Assembly: GCF_013249065.1 (NCBI RefSeq)
Contig: NZ_JABRWQ010000002.1
Location: 248,001-312,000, forward strand
From: Winogradskyella litoriviva
GTDB lineage: Bacteria; Bacteroidota; Bacteroidia; Flavobacteriales; Flavobacteriaceae
DNA length: 64,000 bases
Reading direction: 5' to 3'
Positions 32,236 to 39,388 of this stretch are shown here, piece by piece. The stretch's first letter is position 1. Each line of letters opens with the position of its first letter. The notes beneath the pieces are model-generated. The model saw only the letters and a list, made by a program, of their open reading frames with translations, searched no databases and was not told where the DNA came from. The position numbers and the translations under genes are program-made.

Positions 32236-34338
32236 ATGAAAACATATTTTAGTATGCTATTGTGCATACTACTTTCGACCGTATCTTATGGTCAAGAAAA
32301 AAACGAAACTAAACAAGATACTACAAAACAAAAAACAACAAAATTAAATGCGGTTATTGTTACTGGAGATTTAAAAACAGACCCAGTACTTACTATTGTT
32401 GCCAATAAATATGATGAAAAAATTGTGCAGCCAAAAAATGTAGCGGATTTATTTAATAACATTAATGGCTTTTCTGTTATCAAAAGAGGTAATTATGCTA
32501 TAGATCCATCATTTAGAGGAGCACAATACGAGCAACTCAATATTCAATATGATGGTGGTACAAAAGCAATGCATGCTTGTCCAAACCGTATGGATCCGAT
32601 TACAACACATATAATACCTGAAGAAATTTCAAAAATAGAAATTATAAAAGGGCCCTATACAGTAAGATATGGAGCTACTTTTGGAGGCATTGTTAATTTA
32701 GTGACTCAAAAACCAGATTATGAAGATACTGGGTTTCATGGAAAAGTTTCTGGTGGCTACGAAAGTAATGGAAATTCATTGGTTAACTTGGCACAAGTAC
32801 AATACATTCAAAAAAAATACGATATCGTTGCCAATACAGGTTACAGAGATTTTGGAAATTATGAAGATGGCGATGGCACAGAAATTCCATCATCTTTTAG
32901 AAGTTTAGACTATGGTTTTAAATTAGGCTATAATTTTTCTGAAGACCAACGTTTTCAAGCACATTGGAGACAATCTTTTGGAAGAGATGTATTACATGCT
33001 GCTTTACCAATGGATACTGAGTATGATAATAGTAGTATTATAGCTTTAGATTATTCACTAGAAAATATAGGTACAACAATACAATCCTTAACCGCAAAAG
33101 CGTATTACAGTTATGTAGATCATTTAATGACTAATGATAATAGGCCTTCTTTTATGATGATGGAAGCGGCATCTGCGGTAGATGCAACAACCCTTGGAGG
33201 CAAATTGGAGTTAAATTGGCAACCTTCGGAAAAAATCAATGTGTTTTCTGGAGTGGACGCTATGCATGTTGCCAGAGATGGTGGTAGAACGCGTTTGGTA
33301 AAAGTAATGAATGGTAATATGTTGGCTACTCCGATGCTGTTTAATGATAAAGTTTGGCAAGATTCTTACATTACAGATATGGGTTTGTTTACAGAGTTAA
33401 AATATAGTATTAGTTCTAAAACGGTTTTAACTGCTGGTATGCGTTATGATAATGTAATTGCAGAGATACAAGATCCAGAAGATGACTTTGCCGAAATGTA
33501 TGATTTAGAAAAACGAACAGAACACAACATCAGTGGAACTGTTTCTGTAAAACACAGGGTTTCGGATTATTTCACTTTTGAAGCAGCCTATGGTCGCGGT
33601 GTACGTTCTGCTAACATGATTGAACGTTTTATCAATCATTTTACAGTTGGACAAGATCCATATGAATATATAGGGAACCCAAATCTCGATGCCGAAATTA
33701 ATAATCAGTTTGAAATTGGGTTTAAAGGCAATACATTATTAAAAAATGGTTTCAACAGTTTAAAATATCAAACCTCATTATATTATTCATTTCTAGAAAA
33801 CTACATTGTTGGCATTGTAGATGATAATTTAACCCGAAAATATAATCCTACTTTAAATCCTATAAACCCAAAAGTGTTTAGAAACTTAGATAATGCATAT
33901 AAAACTGGTGTAGAAGCCATGTTGCAATTAGATTTTTTGAATCACTATTTTCTAAAATCTGAATTTTCTTATGTTTATTCTAGAAACAAAGACCTCAACG
34001 AATCATTACCACTAACACCTCCTTTTACATCTAGATTTGTTTTTGGATTTGAAAAACCAAAATTCTGGGCTAATGTTCAATACAATATTGTCGCTACCCA
34101 ACATAATATTTCGCCTAGTTATGGAGAGACTAAAACTGATGGTTACCAAACCATGGATTTAAGATTAGGGGTAAAACCTTTTCATAATTTAACTTTAGGT
34201 GTCGCTGTAATTAATGCATTTGATAAAACTTATAATAATCATTTAAATTTTTCTTTCACAAATCAAGCCGATTTTGGAAGAACACCAATTACAGAACCTG
34301 GTAGAAATTTTTCTGCTTTTTTACAATACGCTTTTTAA
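32236..34338 (+). CDS. TonB-dependent receptor, copper type (NosA/OprC-like)
   Basis: This 700-residue protein has a signal peptide (MKTYFSMLLCILLSTVSYGQ), a plug domain (KNVADLFNNINGFSVIKRG, then GAQYEQLNIQYDGGTK) and a 22-strand barrel ending in FSAFLQYAF. In the plug, AMHACPNRMDPITTHI is the hallmark of the NosA/OprC copper receptors, where Cys and Met residues bind copper. The function is import of copper across the outer membrane, energised by TonB. The absence of an N-terminal carboxypeptidase-like domain sets it apart from SusC proteins. A hairpin terminator follows. Confidence 0.93.
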   Translation: MKTYFSMLLCILLSTVSYGQEKNETKQDTTKQKTTKLNAVIVTGDLKTDPVLTIVANKYDEKIVQPKNVADLFNNINGFSVIKRGNYAIDPSFRGAQYEQLNIQYDGGTKAMHACPNRMDPITTHIIPEEISKIEIIKGPYTVRYGATFGGIVNLVTQKPDYEDTGFHGKVSGGYESNGNSLVNLAQVQYIQKKYDIVANTGYRDFGNYEDGDGTEIPSSFRSLDYGFKLGYNFSEDQRFQAHWRQSFGRDVLHAALPMDTEYDNSSIIALDYSLENIGTTIQSLTAKAYYSYVDHLMTNDNRPSFMMMEAASAVDATTLGGKLELNWQPSEKINVFSGVDAMHVARDGGRTRLVKVMNGNMLATPMLFNDKVWQDSYITDMGLFTELKYSISSKTVLTAGMRYDNVIAEIQDPEDDFAEMYDLEKRTEHNISGTVSVKHRVSDYFTFEAAYGRGVRSANMIERFINHFTVGQDPYEYIGNPNLDAEINNQFEIGFKGNTLLKNGFNSLKYQTSLYYSFLENYIVGIVDDNLTRKYNPTLNPINPKVFRNLDNAYKTGVEAMLQLDFLNHYFLKSEFSYVYSRNKDLNESLPLTPPFTSRFVFGFEKPKFWANVQYNIVATQHNISPSYGETKTDGYQTMDLRLGVKPFHNLTLGVAVINAFDKTYNNHLNFSFTNQADFGRTPITEPGRNFSAFLQYAF

Positions 34339-34350
34339 AACTAAGTTATA

Positions 34351-34377
34351 GTGGTATAGTTTTTGCGACTATACCAC
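34351..34377 (+). terminator. Hairpin after the copper receptor gene
   Basis: A 10-bp perfect stem GTGGTATAGT/ACTATACCAC with a 7-nt loop lies 12 bp past the receptor stop and 14 bp before the phosphatase gene. It has only a weak T-run downstream and may be a partial terminator or an attenuator. Confidence 0.65.
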
Positions 34378-34391
34378 TTAATTAATATATT

Positions 34392-34955
34392 ATGTTTAGA
34401 CTTTTTTTATTTAGTATTATTTTTATCAAATTTGGCTATGCACAGGACAAAAACATTACGGATCCCGAAGCTAGCCATGTAGAAATTGAATCTAAATACT
34501 TCAATAATTTATATAGTATCAATGATTCTATTTTGCGTTCTGAGCAACCTAGTAAATCTGGCTTTAAAGAATTGGAAACTGCTGGCGTAAAAACTATTAT
34601 TAATTTAAGACGTTTACGCGATGATAATAAAAAAGCTGAAGATACTAATCTACAATTAGAGCATTTGCCTTTAGCCACAAAGCAAATAACAGAAGATGAT
34701 ATTATTGAGGTTTTAAAACTAATTACCAGTGCAGAAAAACCCATTTTAATTCATTGTTGGCACGGTTCTGACAGAACTGGTGTAATGGTCGCTGCTTATA
34801 GAATAGTTGTTGAAAATTGGACAAAGGAAGACGCTATTAATGAATTTAGAATTGATAAATTTGGTTATCACCAAAAAAAATATCCAAATCTAATTAGTCT
34901 CCTAGAAAATATGGATGTGGACACAATAAAAAATCAGCTTTTTGCTGAGAATTAA
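34392..34955 (+). CDS. Exported dual-specificity/tyrosine phosphatase-family protein
   Basis: This 187-residue protein has a signal peptide (MFRLFLFSIIFIKFGYAQ). The CX5R loop HCWHGSDRTG places the catalytic Cys122 and Arg128, with the preceding PILI strand. The motif SEQPSKSGFKELETAGVKTIINLR is typical of the DSPc/SIW14-like family of small exported phosphatases in Bacteroidota. The general acid may be one of the acidic residues in LATKQITEDDIIEV (inference). Substrates could be phosphoproteins, inositol phosphates or phospholipids. It forms the last gene of the rightward copper-receptor unit. Confidence 0.88.
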   Translation: MFRLFLFSIIFIKFGYAQDKNITDPEASHVEIESKYFNNLYSINDSILRSEQPSKSGFKELETAGVKTIINLRRLRDDNKKAEDTNLQLEHLPLATKQITEDDIIEVLKLITSAEKPILIHCWHGSDRTGVMVAAYRIVVENWTKEDAINEFRIDKFGYHQKKYPNLISLLENMDVDTIKNQLFAEN

Positions 34956-35018
34956 AAAATAATTAAGAAGGTTAAACTTCAATTAAAACTAAAATATTCA
35001 TTTAAATTATAGAGCATA

Positions 35019-35054
35019 AAAAAGAGGGTAATAAAAACTTACTACCCTCTTTTT
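35019..35054. terminator. Convergent terminator between phosphatase and small membrane protein genes
   Basis: A perfect 12-bp stem AAAAAGAGGGTA/TACCCTCTTTTT with a 12-nt A/T loop serves the converging transcripts from both sides. Flanking ATTCATTTAAA/TTTAAATGAAT words can add an outer stem. Confidence 0.85.
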
Positions 35055-35077
35055 AAATGAATATATAATTAGTTTAT

Positions 35078-35248
35078 TTAATACTCTGAACTATTGTCTT
35101 CATTTAGCTTTTTAGACTCTTCACTTCCTTTGCCTTTAGACATAAAGTGGATTAAAAAACCTACTAAAGTAATACATACTAAAGCGAAAATTGCAATCAT
35201 TATAACGCCATTAGTCCAACTATATAATGCTATTAATGTATTTATCAT
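35078..35248 (-). CDS. 56-residue small membrane protein
   Basis: The ORF runs from the ATG at 35246-35248 to the TAA at 35078. It begins MINTLIALYSWTNGVIMIAI, followed by FALVCITLVGFLIHFM as a single membrane helix, then a charged hydrophilic tail (SKGKGSEESKKLNEDNSSEY). It has its own type II Crp/Fnr-like promoter (35276-35318) and a terminator, so it is very likely a real gene despite its length. Size and topology (one helix, soluble acidic C-tail) resemble small accessory subunits of oxidases or stress proteins, but no family is recognised. Confidence 0.72.
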   Translation of the reverse strand: MINTLIALYSWTNGVIMIAIFALVCITLVGFLIHFMSKGKGSEESKKLNEDNSSEY

Positions 35249-35275
35249 ACCTATGTTGATTTAGTTTAGAGACTG

Positions 35276-35318
35276 TAAAATTAAAAACAATTCTTTCTAA
35301 GAAAGATGATATTTGTCA
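35276..35318 (-). promoter_or_regulatory. Crp/Fnr-type promoter of the 56-residue membrane protein (type II site)
   Basis: The site TGAT-ATTT-GTCA (35307-35318) and the -7 element TAATTTTA (minus strand, 35276-35283) have centres 33 bp apart. The start codon follows 27 bp later. Confidence 0.65.
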
Positions 35319-35349
35319 TTAAATTAAAAAAAAAATCTAATTAATTTAA

Positions 35350-35643
35350 TTAAGCTGAAGTAATCACATTAATAATATCTTCTTTCTGAACCACTCCAGA
35401 CTGCCGCCACACTTGCTTTCCGTTTTTAAATAACAACAGCGTTGGCACACCTCTTACTTGGTATTTGGTTGCTAAAGCTTGATTTTTGTCTACATCTATT
35501 TTTATTATAGAAACACGTTCACCCAAGCTATCTTTAACCTGTTTTAAAATTGGGCTCAACATTTTACAAGGACCACACCAATCTGCAAAAAAATCAACTA
35601 AAACGGGTTGATCTTGATTAATAATTTCTGAAAACTTGCTCAT
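35350..35643 (-). CDS. trxA: Thioredoxin
   Basis: This 97-residue protein has the classic active site FADWCGPCKML (Cys23, Cys26), the cis-proline region VRGVPTLLLFKNGK and the usual thioredoxin length minus the first strand. It is cytosolic (no signal) and reduces disulfides, here likely the partner of MsrA/MsrB and the peroxiredoxin. It lies 14 bp downstream of the DUF3365/cytochrome lipoprotein gene, so it is co-transcribed from the Crp/Fnr-type promoter at 36716-36759. Confidence 0.95.
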   Translation of the reverse strand: MSKFSEIINQDQPVLVDFFADWCGPCKMLSPILKQVKDSLGERVSIIKIDVDKNQALATKYQVRGVPTLLLFKNGKQVWRQSGVVQKEDIINVITSA

Positions 35644-35657
35644 ACCTGACTTAAATT

Positions 35658-36698
35658 TTATTTATCGAAAGTGATACTCCAAATACCTCGTACTTCATTA
35701 ACATTATAACCAATTGCTTTATCCATAGGATATAAACTCTTTATTTTTGTTAATGTTGAATTTTCTAATGTTTCATTAGGCTTTCCGTGGCATTGAAGAC
35801 ACATAGTATTAGTCGTAATAGGATAATAAACCTTTACTTTATTGTCCATCTCCTTTACAATCGGACTTGCCTCTTCTTTATTGGCTACAACCTTTTTAAA
35901 GGTATTAATATAACCTAATTCTTCTGTATTTGCTTTGTTATTAGGATTTCTTGGTTTATCCGAAACACGTTTTATTGACGCATTATGTACAACCGCCATA
36001 CTATCTGTTAATGGGTAAGCACGCTCATTACAAAATGATAATGCTTCTATAGTCCCTTTTTTTTGAATAGTTCCCATTAAGTTTTTACCTAAAACTGCCT
36101 TTGTAGTTAAAGCATATTTTAAGCCACGTTCTCCATAAGGTAAATCTTTAAAATTTGTTTCTGCTTGTTGTTTGTGTATTCCTTTTCCATTACCCATTCC
36201 ATTGCCCTTGCCATGGCCTTTTCCATTTCCCATACCTTTTCCATTATGGTTGCCATTTTCTTTATTAAAATGTTCTTCAAACCATTCAGGTTGCTCAATT
36301 TCAAAGTCGTACATATATTCTGCAATTTGTGCTATTGTTTTTTCTGGATATGCCTGCTTTGGCATAACTCCAAATCGTTTAACAGCACCAAACATTTTAG
36401 CATCCGCTTCGTTAGGATTTTTTATCCAAGCTTGCATAGAAGCTATAAAGTCTTCTTTTGTCGTATTTTCATCTATATAATGTTTCTTAATTGCAATCAT
36501 TGGCGGTCCAATTCTATTAGCTTCTGTTGCGGTTGGGTTATGACAGATGTAGCAATTGGTCTCCATTAGTTTTTTTCCAGGATGGTTTGATTCTACAGCA
36601 GTTTTACCAACATTGCTATAAGTATCATTCTTCTTTTTATTAGAATTACAGTTCATTAAAACCGCCATTAAAACGAGTAACCCAATACTTTTTTTCAT
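35658..36698 (-). CDS. Lipoprotein with cytochrome c and DUF3365 domains (two haem motifs)
   Basis: This 346-residue protein has a lipoprotein signal (MKKSIGLLVLMAVLMNCNS). A class I cytochrome c domain (about 40-135) has haem motif CYICH and a likely Met ligand in FGVMPKQAYPE. A 30-residue low-complexity linker of Gly, Asn, Lys, His and Met (about 147-177) joins it to a DUF3365/Tll0287-like domain (about 180-346) with a second haem motif, CLQCH. Tll0287-type domains bind haem and are thought to sense redox or gas ligands. The linker histidines and methionines could bind metal. Upstream is a perfect type I Crp/Fnr-like promoter. Confidence 0.85.
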   Translation of the reverse strand: MKKSIGLLVLMAVLMNCNSNKKKNDTYSNVGKTAVESNHPGKKLMETNCYICHNPTATEANRIGPPMIAIKKHYIDENTTKEDFIASMQAWIKNPNEADAKMFGAVKRFGVMPKQAYPEKTIAQIAEYMYDFEIEQPEWFEEHFNKENGNHNGKGMGNGKGHGKGNGMGNGKGIHKQQAETNFKDLPYGERGLKYALTTKAVLGKNLMGTIQKKGTIEALSFCNERAYPLTDSMAVVHNASIKRVSDKPRNPNNKANTEELGYINTFKKVVANKEEASPIVKEMDNKVKVYYPITTNTMCLQCHGKPNETLENSTLTKIKSLYPMDKAIGYNVNEVRGIWSITFDK

Positions 36699-36715
36699 GT
36701 AATTATATATTTGAA

Positions 36716-36759
36716 TAAAAATACAACATTATAAATTTTTACTAGGTAACTTATGTTAC
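36716..36759 (-). promoter_or_regulatory. Crp/Fnr-type promoter of the cytochrome/DUF3365-trxA operon (type I site)
   Basis: The perfect palindrome GTAACTTATGTTAC (36746-36759) and the -7 element TATTTTTA (minus strand, 36716-36723) have centres 33 bp apart. The opposite gene (36809) has no matching -7 element at this spacing. Confidence 0.72.
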
Positions 36760-36808
36760 ATTCTAAGGAAAGATATAGCAGAAAGAAAATGTATTTTTAC
36801 ATCATTAT

Positions 36809-37807
36809 ATGGATTCACTCACACAAATTGTTTTAGGTGCAGCCGTTGGCGAAGCTGTTTTAGGAAAAAAAATAGGCAACAAAGCTATATTATATGGTGC
36901 TATTGCTGGTACAATACCAGATTTAGATGTTTTTGCCTCTCATTTTACAGATACTGTTTCTGCATTAGCTATGCATCGTGGATTTACACATTCTATAGTG
37001 TTTTCTGTGCTTTTTGCACCTATTTTTGGTTGGCTTGTATCTCGTTATGAAAAATACAAAGATTTTAAAGGATGGTCTTGGTTATTTTTCTGGGCACTGA
37101 TTACTCATCCTATTTTAGATGCACATACTACTTGGGGAACACAATTGTTTTGGCCCTTAGATTTAAGACTAGCTTTTAAAACCATTTTTGTTGTTGACCC
37201 TCTATATACTTTACCTTTTTTAGTATGTGTTATATTGGTAATGTTTCAAAATAGAACATCAAAAAAAAGACGCCTTTACAATAATATTGGGCTTACAATG
37301 AGCACAGTTTATTTAGCAATAACCTTTCTTCTAAAAAGTTTAGCTTTTACAAAATTTGAAAAAGCCTTGCAAAGGGAAAATATTAATTACACTCAATTAG
37401 ACACCAGACCTTCACCTCTAAATACCATTTTATGGAATGCTAATGTAGAAACAAACGACTATTATCTTTTAGGAGATTATTCTTTTTTTGACACTAAAAA
37501 TATCACATTTAAAACCTATCCTAAAAATCATGATTTATTAGGTGATTTACTCGAAAATGAAAAGGTAAAACGCATGATTGCCATTTCTGAAGGTTGGTTT
37601 ACCATTAATAAAATAGATGACAAATTGTATTATAACGATTTACGCTTTGGATTAATGAACTTTGAACCCAATTCTCAAGATTTTGTGTTTAGGTACTTAA
37701 TTGATGTTGATAATTTTGGAAACGTAAATTTTATTGAAGAAGAAAAAACGCAACGCGATGGTAAAAAACTAATATGGAGTTTATGGGAACGCATTAAGGG
37801 AAATTGA
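36809..37807 (+). CDS. YdjM/DUF457-family membrane-bound metal-dependent hydrolase
   Basis: This 332-residue protein has several membrane helices in the first 180 residues. The start MDSLTQIVLGAAVGEAVLG, then GAIAGTIPDLD, HRGFTHSIVFS and HPILDAHTTWGTQL, carries the conserved His and Asp residues of the family, predicted to hold a divalent metal. A soluble C-terminal domain (about 190-332) faces one side of the membrane. The E. coli homologue YdjM is SOS-induced. Family substrates are unknown. It stands alone on the plus strand, convergent with the aldo/keto reductase gene. Confidence 0.88.
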   Translation: MDSLTQIVLGAAVGEAVLGKKIGNKAILYGAIAGTIPDLDVFASHFTDTVSALAMHRGFTHSIVFSVLFAPIFGWLVSRYEKYKDFKGWSWLFFWALITHPILDAHTTWGTQLFWPLDLRLAFKTIFVVDPLYTLPFLVCVILVMFQNRTSKKRRLYNNIGLTMSTVYLAITFLLKSLAFTKFEKALQRENINYTQLDTRPSPLNTILWNANVETNDYYLLGDYSFFDTKNITFKTYPKNHDLLGDLLENEKVKRMIAISEGWFTINKIDDKLYYNDLRFGLMNFEPNSQDFVFRYLIDVDNFGNVNFIEEEKTQRDGKKLIWSLWERIKGN

Positions 37808-37862
37808 GTTTTCACAAAACAATTAATGCTTTTAAAACTTCAAAACTTATTTAAGTTCATTT

Positions 37863-38819
37863 TTAATGCCATTTTAGTTCTTTTCTTTCTTGCCAATAAT
37901 CATCTACTGACAAGCCAAAAGAACTTAAGTGTTCTATTTCGGATTTAGATAAATTAAATTGATTAGCTTTTAAATTAGCTTCTAAATGCTCACTATTATT
38001 TGCACCACTCAAAACGATAGCATCAGGAAATACATCTATACAATAACGTAGTGCTATAGCATCTGTGCCTACATTATATGAATCTGCTAACTGATTACAA
38101 TAATTATACAGTGGTTGATATTTTTGATACTTATTATTTGTAAGCAATCTTCCGTTTGCTAGCGCTTCTTTTATGATAATTGGCCCTGAACACTTTGTTA
38201 AAGCTTCTGAAAATTTTAAAATACTTTGATCTAGTACATTAAAGGTGCATTGAAAAGATTGAAACAACAACTCGTTATCAACTTGTGTGGATAAAGCTTT
38301 TTCTAACACTTCTGTTTGGTTAGCTCCAGTGGTTGTTAAACCTATAGTAATATTATGCTCTTTTTTTAACTCGTGTAAGCGCTTTAAAACTTCCGTGTTT
38401 TCAAGCACACCTGTATCTAAGGTTGCTGAATGAATTTGATAAACATCTAAATAAGGTAACAGCTTTTTTGTTGTTTCCCATTGTTCATTTAACTTCTTTA
38501 AAGAGTGTTCTTTTACTTCGTGCTGTTTTGCTTTTGGATTAAAATCAGCTACATACGTATAACCCCATTTTGAAGATACTTTAATGCTTTGGTCATTTTT
38601 TGTGCTTAACCATTGCAGTAATAATTCTTCTGCCATACCATATCCTGGTGACGTATCAAAATAACGTATCCCTTTTTTGTAAGCATCTTCTAAAACTTGT
38701 ATACCCTTTTCTTTAAATTTTGATAATGAAAAAGGAGAACGGTCTATTTGTTGTTTAATATTAATATAAACTGGCCTTCCTATTGCTGCAGTTCCTAATC
38801 CTATGTTTCTAATTTTCAA
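37863..38819 (-). CDS. Aldo/keto reductase
   Basis: This 318-residue TIM-barrel oxidoreductase has the catalytic tetrad in place: Asp and Tyr in RYFDTSPGYGMAEELL, Lys in VSSKWGYT, and His in YLDVYQIHSATL. The NADPH site lies near the C-terminus (VLSGANNSEHLEANLKA). It belongs to the D-threo-aldose 1-dehydrogenase/L-galactose dehydrogenase-like branch. It reduces aldehydes or oxidises sugars, with substrate unknown. It is 21 bp downstream of msrA on the same strand, suggesting co-expression in carbonyl and oxidative-damage repair. Confidence 0.92.
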   Translation of the reverse strand: MKIRNIGLGTAAIGRPVYINIKQQIDRSPFSLSKFKEKGIQVLEDAYKKGIRYFDTSPGYGMAEELLLQWLSTKNDQSIKVSSKWGYTYVADFNPKAKQHEVKEHSLKKLNEQWETTKKLLPYLDVYQIHSATLDTGVLENTEVLKRLHELKKEHNITIGLTTTGANQTEVLEKALSTQVDNELLFQSFQCTFNVLDQSILKFSEALTKCSGPIIIKEALANGRLLTNNKYQKYQPLYNYCNQLADSYNVGTDAIALRYCIDVFPDAIVLSGANNSEHLEANLKANQFNLSKSEIEHLSSFGLSVDDYWQERKELKWH

Positions 38820-38840
38820 AATAACTGAATGTTTAAACTT

Positions 38841-39338
38841 TTATTTGATAAAACTTTCATCAAATCTTAAGAAATGACAAGTATAACCATTTGGGTTTTT
38901 AACTAAATAATCTTGATGGTAGTCTTCAGCTTTCCAAAACGTTGACCAAGGCTCTAACGTTGTTACAACTTTACCTTGCCATTTTCCCGAAGCATTAACA
39001 AGGTTAATCATGTCTTCCGCTATAGCTTTTTCTTCATCATTTTGATAGAATATTGCAGATCGATAACTAGAACCTTTGTCATTGCCTTGTTGGTCTATTG
39101 TTGTGGGATTATGCATTCTAAAAAAATAATCTAAGATAACTCTAAATGAGGTTTCATTAGGATCATAAGTTAGTTCTATACCTTCCGCATGTCCTGGATG
39201 ATTTTTATATGTCGGATGGTCATTTTCACCGCCTTGGTAACCTACTTCTGTATCTATAATTCCGGGTTGTGTTCTAAACAAATCTTCCATTCCCCAAAAA
39301 CAACCACCTGCTATATATGCTTTTTTATAAGTACTCAT
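38841..39338 (-). CDS. msrA: Peptide methionine-S-sulfoxide reductase
   Basis: This 165-residue protein has catalytic Cys13 in [12 protein letters not shown], then the [20 protein letters not shown] and AEDYHQDYL motifs of MsrA. Recycling cysteines beyond Cys13 are few, and only CHFLRF at the C-terminus remains, so reduction may follow the one-recycling-Cys scheme with thioredoxin. It repairs S-sulfoxides of methionine. It is clustered with selO and msrB, all on the minus strand. Confidence 0.96.
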   Translation of the reverse strand: MSTYKKAYIAGGCFWGMEDLFRTQPGIIDTEVGYQGGENDHPTYKNHPGHAEGIELTYDPNETSFRVILDYFFRMHNPTTIDQQGNDKGSSYRSAIFYQNDEEKAIAEDMINLVNASGKWQGKVVTTLEPWSTFWKAEDYHQDYLVKNPNGYTCHFLRFDESFIK

Positions 39339-39388
39339 AATTTTATTCTTTGTGCTAATTTAACTAATCTAAGTCTTTAATTTTATTG

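Noticed and set aside
36172..36480. Proline/leucine-rich plus-strand ORF opposite the cytochrome lipoprotein
   Set aside because: It is only the complement of the Gly/Asn/Lys linker codons; no signal or homology is visible.
6659..36908. Search for the Crp/Fnr-type regulator near its sites
   Set aside because: No cyclic-nucleotide-binding or Crp-type HTH protein was found in the window; the regulator must be encoded elsewhere.
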